Position numbers and translations under genes: made by a program | Assembly (NCBI GenBank): GCA_036898135.1 | Contig: CM072525.1 | Location: 55,380,367 to 55,444,366 of the forward strand | Source: Oncomelania hupensis | Lineage: Eukaryota > Mollusca > Gastropoda > Littorinimorpha > Pomatiopsidae | DNA length: 64,000 nucleotides | Direction of reading: 5' to 3' | Notes under the pieces: generated by a model | The model's database searches: none | Seen by the model: the letters and a program-made list of their open reading frames with translations, nothing else | What the model was told of the DNA's origin: nothing | In this document: positions 54,080 to 63,895 of the stretch, piece by piece | Numbering within the stretch: position 1 is the stretch's first letter | How the letters are laid out: every line of letters starts with the position of its first letter

Positions 54080-54400
54080 GGGGGATAAAAAAATAATAAT
54101 GAAAAAAAAGCATTCTTGCTAAGAAAATACAATGAACATAAAATGAAACAGCAAGAAACACAGAATTTGTTCATGTAACAGAATGCACTCTGCTTTTCAT
54201 CTGCATACTATTTTTAGAGCTTTTGGGAATTGCCGCGATCACTCAGCTAAAATGAATAGAGCACTATGCTTCACAAATCTTGCGTAGTGCGTCATTAATT
54301 ATCGTTCACTTTAACAAACAAAATATTAAAAAATAACCATTCTTGCTAAATTAAAAAAAATGCAAATGAAATGAGACAGCAAGAAACACAGAATTTGTTG
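54080..54400. other. Unannotated AT-rich spacer
   Basis: Two related 40-bp segments (AAAAAATAA...CATTCTTGCTAA, then AACAGCAAGAAACACAGAAT) occur at about 54095-54170 and 54335-54400, an old local duplication. No gene. Confidence 0.45.
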
Positions 54401-54670
54401 ATGTTAGACATTATTAACTTCAACCTAAAATAAATAAATGTGGAGCACAAAAATATGAGGTCAGTCGCATGCCACAAAAGATTTGGGTACCTACAATCAT
54501 TGACTGTAGTGTCCTGTTAGACTTTAAACTTCTCTGCATAACAATTAGAAAGTTAGCTATTCATTCCTTACAGGGTCCAGCGGACTACACAGAGCCAAAT
54601 CAGAATATTCACACAAAACGAGTCTAAACACTGGTCTAGTTCTCACCAAATCATGAATGTTTCATTGCCT
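54400..54670. repeat. Duplicated unclassified segment, right copy
   Basis: Collinear with 50270-50600 (ATGAGGTCAGTCGCATGCCA, TTTGGGTACCTACAATCATT, CTTCTCTGCATAAC, CTAAACACTGGTCTA). It also contains the family C core GGGTCCAGCGGACTACACAG at about 54571-54590. Confidence 0.8.
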
Positions 54671-54689
54671 GTGTAAGAAGGGGTACTGC

Positions 54690-56405
54690 TTACATTATCA
54701 AATAGGACAAACTGTCTTTCCTAGACATTTGCGAAGTACATGGGAATGAAAATGTCCAGGAGGGGGTTTCTTGTATGGATGGTAAAAAGAGAGTTGCTCC
54801 TCCTGAGAATGTGGAACATGGGCAATTATCTTTACAATCTTGATGTTTTGAAAAAACAAAAAGGACAGCTGATAGCGCAGGCCATTGAATGTATGGACAG
54901 AGAAGCAGAAAGGAAGTTTGAGGCAACAGAGTGCCTGCCCCAATTTGCTTGTTGCCAGTCTTTTTTGCAGTGTCAGTAAAGTCTATGCACAGGGACTCAT
55001 CACTAGTTTCAGTGAACACGGTGGCTCCCATTCTGTAAAGCCTGGCTTGACTGTAGCTGGAATCAGGTTCATTTTCGTAAACCATGGCTAAGCTGTCATT
55101 TGATTCAGTGCCACTTGAATCATTGGATGGAATAAAGTCACAATGCGCTTTAGAGTGATTGTGCTGTCACAGACGTCATCAAACAAATCATCATGATCAC
55201 TGTTATATCCGCTGCGGCAGTGCTCAGTGTTGGGAGTATTTGGCAGGTCCACTAGGTTGTCAGATTCCTGTCAACAGATTATAATACTGTGTTACTGTAC
55301 ATTATTATTTTGAAACATGACTATTAGCGATGAGAAATTATAGCAGGTTAATTAAATCAATAATTTCACCCGTCCGATTGACAGATCTAACAACTACAAT
55401 TAACGGCTATTTTCATTAAAATGCATATCTAAATCAAAAGGCTACTTTCATTTAAATACATTTATCTAAATCAACAACAAACCAACAGAACAAATACAAT
55501 TATGCTTTTAAATCAAAATATAACTATGTGAATATTTATCAATTTATTACAATGACAATAAATGCAATGTATCCCATTGTAGCACGCAAAATACATGCAC
55601 AATGCCCGAAATGGCGAATAAAAATCCAACCCTGAATCCAAGGGACGTATAGATTTAGTTGTTTGGTTTTTGCGGCCAGTATGTTTGTTATCCCTTTAGA
55701 AAAATACCAATATGATGGAAGATTACGATCCACCATTTCATTGCTCGCTTGGTTCGAGTAGCAGACAAGGAAATCCAATAAGGGTTGTCTTTTATTTTTG
55801 TTGCAAACGCGCCTATGTCTGCTAAATGTAGTATACCCATTCCGTGTTCCCGATTGCGCACTGCAGTGCGTATTTGACCCCAAAATAAAGAAATGACGCA
55901 AAGTGGGGAGTCATTCTTGACGCACATGTGTGCTGGAAGCAGACGACATGTCTTGAGATCCAATATCGACAACTCCTACTGCGACAAGCACTAGGCCTAC
56001 AGATGTTCGACATATGCCTGAAATATCCACTTATACTGAACGCATGCATATTATGTCTTTCTACCCGTGACGACGTCCTTGTTAACTTTGCTATCTGTGG
56101 GGGTCAGGTGTGGGTAATGGAGCTTGGGTTGGTGGTGTATGTAAACACTATAAAAAGTAATCCTAATCAATAAAAGCCTAACAAAATTGATGTACACAGC
56201 TTATACTTCACATTTTGCTTTCGGAGTGCACTTTTGTAGGACTGGTGTGCCATTATCGTAAACTACTTGGGGCTAACCTGAAACTTCATAGCTTGGCACT
56301 GTTTTCCATCTTGAGCTAAATCGATCCATGTCAAAGTTCATTTGCCTTGTAGCGCTACACTCTAACAAGTACATTACTCACATGATCTGAGCCCTTATCA
56401 GGCAT
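54690..56405 (-). CDS. Candidate two-exon gene 5' part, frame disturbed
   Basis: On the minus strand an ATG at 56405-56403 in a GCCATGC context opens eight codons (MPDKGSDH) ending at a GTGAGT donor (56381-56376). The acceptor ACAG ends at 55268. Splicing the 1114-bp intron keeps the frame and gives an acidic Ser/Asp-rich continuation (ESDNLVDLPNTPNTEHCRSG, SDHDDLFDDVCDS). That frame stops at 55088. From about 55140 another frame, open to 54690, has the same acidic character (SSGTESNDSLAM, ENEPDSSYSQARLYRMGATV). A one-base indel, a further intron or a pseudogene would explain this. I recognise no family. A Gln/Pro-rich minus frame (56378-56590) overlaps exon 1 and may be 5' UTR or an alternative coding exon. 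Confidence 0.3.
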
Positions 56406-56675
56406 GGCAGACGATCCGAGCGACAGATGCCTCGGTGAAGCTCCCTGAAATTGTGAAAAGAAGACGGTGGAAGTCTCTGGGGGTTAGACAACGACGATGA
56501 GGACAGCTGTGGAGGTGGATGTAGTTGCTGTTGCTGCTGAAATGGGTTAGGAGAGGGCTGAGGCGGAGGCTGGGGCAGGTGCTGCTGACCCTAGTACCTC
56601 TGCTGTTGCTGCCTTCGATGGTGCAGAGTCTGAAACATGATCCTTTTTAAGATCAAACTACCTATTTAGGAATAC

Positions 56676-56697
<22 letters not shown>

Positions 56698-56745
<48 letters not shown>
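56698..56745. repeat. (TA)n-(GA)n-(G)n compound microsatellite
   Basis: A TA run at 56678-56698 passes into GA repeats and a short G run near 56745. Confidence 0.93.
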
Positions 56746-56755
<10 letters not shown>

Positions 56756-56769
56756 AGAAAGAGAGAGAT

Positions 56770-57085
56770 ATAGATACATTTTTCCCTGTTTTCTTATGAC
56801 ATAAATGTGACATAAAAATTATAAAGAAGGCTTGGCTTATATAATTTTAAAAAAAGGTGCAGAATGATGCCAAAATAAACAAAGGGAACATTCTTATATC
56901 CTTTTGTTGTAATGTATCCTCGGACTTAAAGAAAGAACACACACAGACCGTGAACATGGATGGACCACTGAACAATGAAAAGTCATTATATTTTTATCCA
57001 AAGTAATAGTCTGATTAAGCATTTGCAATAAATAATGATATTGCTACGTGGAATTAGGTCAAGCATATATTTCTCACTCCCACTC
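56770..57085. other. Unannotated spacer
   Basis: No supported gene or repeat. Confidence 0.4.
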
Positions 57086-57089
57086 TCAG

Positions 57090-57260
57090 CTCTGTTACGT
57101 CAGAGACGCGCACGATAGATCCGATCGTTTTGTTTTACAAAGCATGCAATAACAGTGTATTTACCTTTGATTTGATTTTGCGTTGTTGTTAGAAGAAGCT
57201 TTGTATGATGTTAATAATTTTGTTGGTCAATATTATTGGAGAATTTTCTATAAAATTATC
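57090..57260 (+). repeat. Unclassified dispersed repeat family A, copy 2
   Basis: TCTGTTACGTCAGAGACGCG, TGCAATAACAGTGTATTTAC, CTTTGATTTGATTTTGCGTT and GAGAATTTTCTATAAAATTA match the copy at 2058-2225 closely. This copy follows ordinary sequence rather than a microsatellite. Confidence 0.8.
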
Positions 57261-58080
57261 TTCACTACTCCAGTAAAAAATTGTGCTCATGTAGGCTAAG
57301 TCTATTATTTGCCGTTTTATGCATTTACGTGGAAGTGTTGCAACTTGCAATTTTGTCAATCAAAACATTTGCCAGAATCTAATACACCCTTGTTCCTAGC
57401 TAAAAGTACATACTTGCTCTGCAAATTTCATATTATTGACGGTAAATTGACGGTAAAGGTGAAGGTAAAAGACTACTAATCCACCACAGTTTGGGTTTTC
57501 TTTTGCCAAGTCGGTCTCGGGTCTGCACCAATTAATCTTCTTCACTTCGATTCGTCAGGTGCTACATATAGTCATTTTCAGTTTAATATTTAATGAATCC
57601 TAAAAAGTCCTAAGCTGAAAACTGATAACATATGAAGAAATCAAAGTCCCAACAAGAAGAAGTTTTACCTACCACACTGTTGGCAATTGTTTACAATGGC
57701 GCACTGACATATCTCGTGAAAATTCGTTGTCTCGTTGGCTAATCACGTCACGATGCAATCTGATTGGTCACGACATATACACACGAAGAGAGAGGGGCAC
57801 TGGAATCAAGCAGGAGTGTAAAAGCCCAGGCTCAAAGTGTGTAAGTTATACACAATCCAACGTGGCAGATTATGCTTTTAGACGACACCACTGTTTTTTT
57901 GCATGCTTTCAACGTCGGTCGGCTAAACAGTGGTGAAAAACGCTATTTTGACCTTAAAAATTCTGGCGACCGTCGTCACAAAAACTGACGACGTCGTCAC
58001 AAATCAGCGGTCGACAGAACGTGTGACTTTTACCTGAGTTCGTCGACAGAAGTGGCAGTTAACATGTACACCCACACACA
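57261..58080. other. Unannotated spacer
   Basis: A 69-codon plus frame (57727-57936) has no recognisable motif. GTCGTCACAAA and similar words are repeated at 57960-58020. No gene is called. Confidence 0.4.
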
Positions 58081-58086
58081 CACGTG

Positions 58087-58210
58087 CTAAAGTGGTACTG
58101 ACATGGCTTAATAATTATAGATAATAATACTGCATGCAATAAAAACAAAATACTGTATGCATGCCATCACACAAACACACCCACACCCACACACACACAC
58201 AAACACACAC
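58087..58210. repeat. Direct repeat, left copy (with CA tail)
   Basis: GTACTGACATGGCTTAATAA, ATTATAGATAATAATACTGC and TGTATGCATGCCATCACACA followed by CA repeats recur at 58676-58800. The two copies flank dispersed repeat B. Confidence 0.85.
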
Positions 58211-58214
58211 ACAC

Positions 58215-58530
58215 TGTGACGGTGGGTCTATTGTTGCTGGGCTCTGCACAATGGAATGCTATTACCCACTCGTCTTTCGTCTGCGGGGATCGGCTAGTTT
58301 AATCACCCTATGACTAATCTTAATATATTTATATGTTTAGCCCGGTCTGTGTGTAGATAGGGTTATAAAGATAGGGAGAAACGTGTAAAAGATTCACTGA
58401 CACGCTAGCTCTCGCACGGCAATGAAACATAGGTAGTTAACAGTAAATATCACACATTAATTTCCTCTACTCTATACATAATTCTCTAAACACTATACTA
58501 ACTTAAATGTCCAAAACGTAACTAGGATTA
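58215..58530 (-). repeat. Unclassified dispersed repeat family B, copy 2
   Basis: On the minus strand it aligns with 3495-3815 over its whole length: TTAAGTTAG, TATAGAGTAGAGGAAA, AATGTGTGATATTTACTG, CACAGACCGGGCTAAAC and GCAGAGCCCAGCAACAATA. This copy is inserted between two direct repeats. Confidence 0.75.
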
Positions 58531-58547
58531 ACTTAACACTCCAAATT

Positions 58548-58752
58548 CGGGTTAGGGTTAGGGTTAGTGTTCAAACATTTAAAAGTACTTATAAAAGGGG
58601 ACGAAATATGACCCAATGTCAGCACAACGTATGTGGCGTTTCAGGAAAGTCATGATAATACTGTGTAACCTCGGCTGTGTGTACTGATATGGCTTAATAA
58701 TTATAGAGAATAATACTGTATACTATAAAAACAAAATGATGTATGCATGCCA

Positions 58753-58790
<38 letters not shown>

Positions 58791-58963
58791 GCACACACAA
58801 ACAAAAACTTACTTACACCGCGTTCTTATGACTCTCATGAAACGCCACATACGTTGTGTTGACAATGGGTCATAGTTCGCCCCCCCCCCCTTCTTTTTTT
58901 TAAAAAAGTACTTTTAAGTGTTCTAACACTAACTCTAACTCTAACACAGCCCTAACCCTAACG
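58548..58963. repeat. Inverted repeat with telomere-like ends
   Basis: The left arm (58548-58650) begins with three GGGTTA units and reads on through AAAAGTACTT, ATGACCCAATGTCAGCACAA and CGTATGTGGCGTTTCA. The right arm (58838-58963) is its reverse complement, with several mismatches, and ends with CCCTAACCCTAAC. The loop holds the right copy of the 58.1-kb direct repeat and a (CA)n. It could be a foldback or MITE-like element; I cannot see a target duplication. The telomere motif is short (about 20 bp). Confidence 0.75.
58676..58800. repeat. Direct repeat, right copy (with CA tail)
   Basis: GTACTGATATGGCTTAATAA, ATTATAGAGAATAATACTGT and TGTATGCATGCCATCACACA followed by CA repeats match the copy at 58087. 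Confidence 0.85.
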
Positions 58964-59043
58964 GATCATTGGTTTGACGTCAAAACAACGAGGGCTGTCA
59001 AAACAAGGTCGGTAGATGTTCACTAGTTTGTCCAAATAACGCC

Positions 59044-61065
59044 TTGTCTACAAGTCTACACAGAGACACACACACACACATACACATACACACACATAAT
59101 CTTCTCAAAAATTACCCTCATACTCGCATGCACACACACAAATACACGCAAACACACACAACTCTGCCCACACGCACACAGACAGACACACGAGCGCGCC
59201 ATCCAAAGGGCGCAATAACTTTGCACCCTTGCAGCAAAAAAATATTTTCGAACACTAAACCCTGGTTTACTGCAGGCATCTACAACCTTTTGAAAAAAAA
59301 GAGAGCTGCTTTCTCCGAGGGTGATCTGATGAAGGTAAAAAGCTTGAATAATGAGGTGAGGTCTGCTATCAGGCAGGCAAAGCGCAGATTTAAGCAAAAG
59401 GTGGAAGATGAATTTAGCTGTATGGACACGAGAGCAGCATTTCAACACCTCAAAATCATGATGAATAATGACTCCAACTCACCAGGTTCTGCTCTCCCCA
59501 GTGTGTCTGACCCCCTGTCCTTTGCCACTGACTTAAACAACTTCTACAACAGATTTGATACGAAGGACTTCTCAGTGGAGTGTTCTCGACTTATGAGCCA
59601 AGGTGCTGTGGTGGAGGGCGCAGTGAGCATCACAGAGGAGGAAGTTCGAGCCCAGTTCAGAAAAGTAAATTCGAAGAAAGCTGCAGGCCTGGATGGTATA
59701 TCTGCAAAGCTTCTCACTACTTGTGCTGATTCTTTGGCCCCCGCTTTCCTTCCCCTCTTTCAGAAGTCGGTGGACTCTGGTACGATTCCCATCTTATGGA
59801 AATCCTCCCTTATTGTCCCCATCCCCAAAAAGTCCAAACCCACACAGATGAAAGACTACCGCCCAGTTGCTTTAACACCACTTCCTATGAAATGTTTGGA
59901 GAAAATAGTCCTCCGGAATCTTTTACCATTTGTCCAGCATAAACTTGACCCCCTTCAATTTGCATATCGCCCCGGCCGAGGTGTCGAAGATGCCATTGCC
60001 ACACTCTTGCACAAAATATTGAAACATTTGGAGACTCCAGGCAACTACGCACAAATCCTCTTCGCCGATTTCTCCTCAGCATTTAACACGATGCAGCGTC
60101 ACATCCTGGTTGGGAAGCTCCAGCAGCTGAATGTCCCCTCTTCCATTGTCCGTTGGGTGTTGAACTTCTTGTCCAACAGGCGTCAGCGGGTCAGAGTAGC
60201 AGACGCAGTCTCTCCAGAACTAGTAACAAATACTGGAGCGCCCCAAGGCTGTGTACTGAGCCCTCTTTTGTACATAACTTATACGAATGACTGCAGGTGC
60301 AGTGAGGAAAACTGTTCTTGCGTAAAATTTGCAGATGACTCTGCGGTTCTGGGCTTGATTTCTGACGCAGAGTCAGAACACAGGTATAAGGAAGAAGTGA
60401 ACAGGTTTGCTGAGTGGTGTACGGAGCACCACCTGGAACTCAATGTTACCAAAACCAATGAGCTGGTTGTGGATCCTCGGAGAGATGCAGCGCCTGTTGC
60501 CCCCCTGACCATAAGCCAAGAGTCGGTAGAGGTGGTGCAGTCGATGCGGTACCTTGGCCTCACCCTGGACTCCCAGCTCTCATTCAAGGAGCATGTGGCT
60601 GACACGCAAAAGAGGAGTCAGCAGAGGTTGTATGTGCTGAGGAGACTGCGGTCCTTTGATGTTGCCCCCAAACTTCTGTTGAATCTCTATCGTAGCATTG
60701 TTGAGCCCCTTCTCACATATTGCGGTATGATCTTTTTTCCATCCTTGTGTGTCTCTGAGAAAAACAAGCTTCTCAAAGTCTCTAAAACCGCGTCTAAGAT
60801 TATCAATTTCCCCGTACCTTCCATAACAGAGATCACAGAGAAGGCAATACTCCGAAAGGCACATGCGATCTCTGCAGATCCATCTCATCCACTTCATGGG
60901 GAGTTTAAGCCGCTTCCGTCAGGCAGGAGGTTCAGAGTACCCCTTTGCCGCAAGGTAAAATACAAACTCTCATTTGTTCCAAATGCCATTAACAGACTGA
61001 ATCAAAGGTCTGGGAGCTCTGCATCATCATCATCGTCATCATCCTCTCGAGGATGCACTCAATAG
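59044..61065 (+). CDS. LINE reverse transcriptase (Rex1-like)
   Basis: The 673-codon frame is open. Residues 1-56 are mostly His-Thr repeats from (CA)n and are not LINE protein. From about 58 the linker reads FSNTKPWFTAGIYNLLKKKR. The RT shows KAAGLDGISAKLL (212-224), DYRPVALTPLPMK (271-283), motif A ILFADFSSAFNTMQ with Asp342, GAPQGCVLSPLLYITYTNDC (398-417) and the catalytic FADD at 429-432. The thumb includes LNVTKTNELVVD and YLGLTLDSQLSFKEHV. This pattern is that of Rex1/Babar-type CR1-group LINEs. The endonuclease is missing, so it is not autonomous. The last residues before the stop are a Ser run from a (TCA)n tract. Confidence 0.88.
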   Translation: MSTSLHRDTHTHIHIHTHNLLKNYPHTRMHTHKYTQTHTTLPTRTQTDTRARHPKGAITLHPCSKKIFSNTKPWFTAGIYNLLKKKRAAFSEGDLMKVKSLNNEVRSAIRQAKRRFKQKVEDEFSCMDTRAAFQHLKIMMNNDSNSPGSALPSVSDPLSFATDLNNFYNRFDTKDFSVECSRLMSQGAVVEGAVSITEEEVRAQFRKVNSKKAAGLDGISAKLLTTCADSLAPAFLPLFQKSVDSGTIPILWKSSLIVPIPKKSKPTQMKDYRPVALTPLPMKCLEKIVLRNLLPFVQHKLDPLQFAYRPGRGVEDAIATLLHKILKHLETPGNYAQILFADFSSAFNTMQRHILVGKLQQLNVPSSIVRWVLNFLSNRRQRVRVADAVSPELVTNTGAPQGCVLSPLLYITYTNDCRCSEENCSCVKFADDSAVLGLISDAESEHRYKEEVNRFAEWCTEHHLELNVTKTNELVVDPRRDAAPVAPLTISQESVEVVQSMRYLGLTLDSQLSFKEHVADTQKRSQQRLYVLRRLRSFDVAPKLLLNLYRSIVEPLLTYCGMIFFPSLCVSEKNKLLKVSKTASKIINFPVPSITEITEKAILRKAHAISADPSHPLHGEFKPLPSGRRFRVPLCRKVKYKLSFVPNAINRLNQRSGSSASSSSSSSSRGCTQ

Positions 61066-61890
61066 AGAGATGAGGATGGCCCGCCCTACACCCCAGAATG
61101 TATGGTGATGGATGAAGCAATCCAGTGTGTGTTGAGGCCGATGTAATATTATATTACACATCAGAGAAAAAAAACAAAACAACAACAACAATACTAGTAA
61201 CATAGATAAATCACTAAAGAAATAACTAAATAAATGGATAATAGGAGTGTGTGGTGGGTGTGCAGTGAAGGGAGGTATGAAGGGTTCTTGTTGTATTAAC
61301 AATGTATACACTCCCACAATATATGTATATGCGTATATGTATGGATATGCATGAATGTGTGAGTATGTATGTATGTATATGTATGTATATGTGTATGTAT
61401 GTGTGTATGTATATGTGTATGTGTGTATATGTATACATGTATGTGTGTATGTATGTGTGTATATATGTATATATGTGTATGTGTATACGAATAATATAAT
61501 ATATATAATAATATAATATATATATAATATAATATATAATAATATAATATAATAATATAATATATATAATAATATAATATATAATATATGAGTGTGTACA
61601 TGCATGCGTGTGTATATATGTGTGTGTATATACATGTATATATGTGTGGGTGTATTATGTGTGTATACTATATATGTGTGTGTGTGTATGCGTGTGTATA
61701 TAAGCATACCGTGTGTGTGGGTTTGTGTGTGTGTGGGGGGAGAGGAGACTGTATTCAGCTTGCTGCTATAACGATGGAGGGGTGTTCTAATGTCTTGTTG
61801 TATTATTATTATTTTCTTTTTGTCATGTGTGCACTGTGACATAACAAATTTTCCCATGTTTTTTGTGGAATAAAGATTTCTTGACTATGA
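59210..61890 (+). mobile_element. Rex1-like LINE, 5'-truncated
   Basis: LINE-derived protein starts at about 59215, just after CA-rich DNA, in the linker following the missing endonuclease. The 3' UTR after 61065 is about 820 bp and contains a large (ATGT)-type microsatellite at 61320-61740. The 3' end has ACAAATTTTCCCATG, TTTTTTGTGGAATAAAGATT and TTGACTATGACTT at 61840-61885, similar to the short-palindrome/AATAAA tails of CR1/L2/Rex1 elements. Confidence 0.82.
61320..61740. repeat. (ATGT)n and (TA)n compound microsatellite
   Basis: About 420 bp of TATG/TGTA-type units interrupted by a TAATA-rich block at about 61490-61590. It lies within the 3' UTR of the Rex1-like LINE. His-Thr-Tyr and Met-Cys-Val frames are repeat translations. 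Confidence 0.9.
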
Positions 61891-62220
61891 CTTAAAGATG
61901 AGGTCTCAAGTACAATTGAACTAAAGTCAATGTTTTATGGAGACAGAAATACAGTACAGATAATATTTGTTTGCGATAAAGCTATGGAATTCCCCAGCCA
62001 CAGCGGGTCACAAAACGCAACTAGCTTGCACACACACGAGAAGAAGAGAAAGAAGAAGAAGGAGGAGGAGGAGGAGGAACAAATGGTATAACGCGCATTT
62101 TCTTCAATCGATTTCAAAACGTTGCGATCTGAAGGGAACGCTATTGTAAAAAAGAAGGAAAAACTCAACGTTTATATTTAACAATTAAATTGACCGCATC
62201 TAATACCATTACTAATAGGA
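61890..62220. other. Unannotated spacer with (GAA/GGA) patch
   Basis: A purine tract lies at 62036-62080. No supported gene. Confidence 0.4.
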
Positions 62221-62221
62221 G

Positions 62222-62365
62222 AGAGGAAACCAGGGTACCCGGAGAAAACCCTAGGTGACCTGAAAAGTATCGTACTTAAAACTCACATAAGTTGGTCCCC
62301 TGCGAGGTTCCAATCCACGACCTTCGGCATAGCAATCCAGCGTCCTACCATCTGCGGCAACAGGC
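62222..62365 (-). mobile_element. tRNA-derived SINE (SINE-2 body, different head)
   Basis: On the minus strand the head has GGTAGGACGCTGGATTGC (A-box region) and GTGGATTGGAACCTCGC (B-box region). The body ends GGTCACCTAGGGTTTTCTCC plus GGGTACCCTGGTTTCCTC, matching the SINE at 37.44 kb across the GGGTTTTCTCCGGGTAC part. The two heads differ. Confidence 0.68.
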
Positions 62366-62379
62366 CTACCTACCCTACC

Positions 62380-62406
62380 TCTACCCTATCCCGTAACTCG
62401 GAGGTC
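62380..62406 (-). mobile_element. Minimal RTE-like LINE 3' end
   Basis: ACCCTATCCCGTAACTCGGA and GGTC match the last 25 bp of the LINE family. The rest of the copy is missing; this is the shortest fragment. Confidence 0.5.
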
Positions 62407-62840
62407 ACGAAAACCCTACTGTGATACAACACGAAACACCATACTGTGATACAACACGAAACACCCGTTATTCGACAACCATATTTAATTACTGCTTGAT
62501 AGGAAACATTCATCGACAACCCATCTACACATAGGAGAGTGTAGTGTGGAGGATATAGGAGGGTAGAGAAGAGAGTGAAGGGGAGAGGGAGGTGGAGGCG
62601 AGAGAGGCTGAGAGGCAAACATAAGAAATGAACCATGTCAATATCGCCACAGATGAGCGCTCGATATACGTCATGTCACAATCTATAAAATAACGAAGGG
62701 TTGTTAAGCACTCGACCCTTGAACCATTTTAATGCCAACGACATAGCAGCACCACATGCACTCCAAACCACAAAGAGTGTGTGCGTGTGTGTGTGTGTAT
62801 GTGTGTGTTTGTTGTGTGAGTGTGCATTTGTTTATATGTA
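62407..62840. other. Unannotated spacer with (GT)n
   Basis: A GT tract lies at about 62778-62810. ACTGTGATACAACACGAAAC is duplicated in tandem at 62418-62465. No supported gene. Confidence 0.45.
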
Positions 62841-62844
62841 CGTG

Positions 62845-63418
62845 TGGATTCTATATGATCATAAAACGATGCCATATATCCTATTTCGTAACTCGAAAGT
62901 CGTTGGGGCACCACAGATGATCGTTTAACCAACGTACTCCGTCTTTCTCAGTCCTCAGCAACCCTCATTGCTTCGCTCAGTGTCAAGCCAGTCCAATCTC
63001 GAATGTTGTCCTCCCACCTCTTTTTCTGGCTCCCTCCTTCTGCCTCCTTGCACCGTGTCTTCCAGGATGGTCTTTGCAAGGCCTGCTGCTCAGGTGGCGT
63101 GGCCATGCCATCGGAATTTCCGTTGTCATTTGTCTCGTTCTTGCAGTGGGATCCACATGTGTCTGCCCAGTTGTGATACGCATCTTGGCCAACCTTGGCA
63201 TTCCAGTCGCCTTGCACTATGACTATGTCCTTCCTCGGCACTTGGTTAAGGACAGCCTGCAGATGCTGATAGAAATCCTCGACTTCGCTGTCTTCATAGT
63301 CTGATGTTGGGGCATAGGCCTGGATGATGGTGATATTGAAAGGGGCTGCTCTCAGACGGATGGTAATGAGACTGTTGTTGTTGTTTTGTAGATTATAGTC
63401 ACACGACACTTTTCGCAT
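62845..63418 (-). mobile_element. RTE-like LINE with the entire RT deleted
   Basis: From right to left on the minus strand: the N-terminal half of the endonuclease (ITIRLRAAPFNITIIQAYAP, DIVIVQGDWNAKVGQD, WADTCGSHCKNETNDNG) from 63418 to about 63120, then directly the C-terminal tail (GNSDGMATPPEQQALQRPSW in one frame, QKKRWEDNIRDWTGLTLSEA) and the 3' end to 62880. The whole endonuclease C-terminus, RT and thumb, some 1.9 kb, are missing. The 156-codon frame 62948-63418 crosses the joint. The DNA at 62845-62880 is shared with the copy at 45265. Confidence 0.85.
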
Positions 63419-63419
63419 A

Positions 63420-63590
63420 TAGGTGACTACTGGATCGATTTATACTGACACCAGCGGGCCAGTTGTTGGTAAAGGGGAAAATAATATGATCACACGTTGA
63501 CCAATCCGGGATTCGAACCAGCGACCTTTCGGTTACTAGCAAGACGCTCTTACCAACTGAGCTACCCGGCCCCTGCTTTGTAATGAGACT
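63420..63590 (-). mobile_element. tRNA-derived SINE (SINE-3)
   Basis: On the minus strand the head reads GCCGGGTAGCTCAGTTGGTA (A-box), then GGTCGCTGGTTCGAATCCCG (B-box). The spacing fits a tRNA, but acceptor and T stems do not pair well, so a functional tRNA gene is unlikely. The body continues through CCCCTTTACCAACAACTGGC and CAGTATAAATCGATCCAGTA to about 63420, where the LINE fragment begins. Confidence 0.72.
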
Positions 63591-63618
63591 GAGAAAGCGA
63601 TGCATTTTATGATAAAAT

Positions 63619-63619
<1 letters not shown>

Positions 63620-63688
<69 letters not shown>
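63620..63688. repeat. (GA)n microsatellite
   Basis: About 68 bp of GA repeats. Confidence 0.96.
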
Positions 63689-63691
<3 letters not shown>

Positions 63692-63714
63692 GAGTGTGTG
63701 TGTTACGTTGAAAC

Positions 63715-63895
63715 GTGAACGAAAGTATGTCGGAAGCGCGCACAATAGATCTAATCGTTTCGTTTTGCAAAGTATTCAATAATGGTGTTTATTTACCTTT
63801 GATTTGAGTTTGCATTGTTGTTAGGAGAGGCTTTGTATAACGTTGATAATTTGCGTTAGTCGATATTATTTGAGAATCTTCTGGATATGCGTGTT
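63715..63895 (+). repeat. Unclassified dispersed repeat family A, copy 3
   Basis: AAGCGCGCACAATAGATCTA, TATTTACCTTTGATTTGAGT, GGCTTTGTATAACGTTGATA and GAGAATCTTCTGGAT match copies at 2058 and 57090 in order. It follows a (GA)n tract by about 25 bp. Confidence 0.78.

Noticed and set aside
55539..55972. Overlapping minus frames of 94 to 120 codons in the candidate intron
   Set aside because: Three overlapping frames have mixed hydrophobic composition and no motif. They lie in what may be an intron.
57727..57936. 69-codon plus-strand frame
   Set aside because: No domain or conserved motif and no supporting context.
58548..58567. A chromosome end or internal telomere array
   Set aside because: Only about three GGGTTA units on one side and two CCCTAA on the other, embedded in inverted repeats with ordinary DNA beyond.
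63505..63585. Functional tRNA gene on the minus strand
   Set aside because: A and B boxes are present, but the acceptor and T stems do not pair properly and a SINE body follows.
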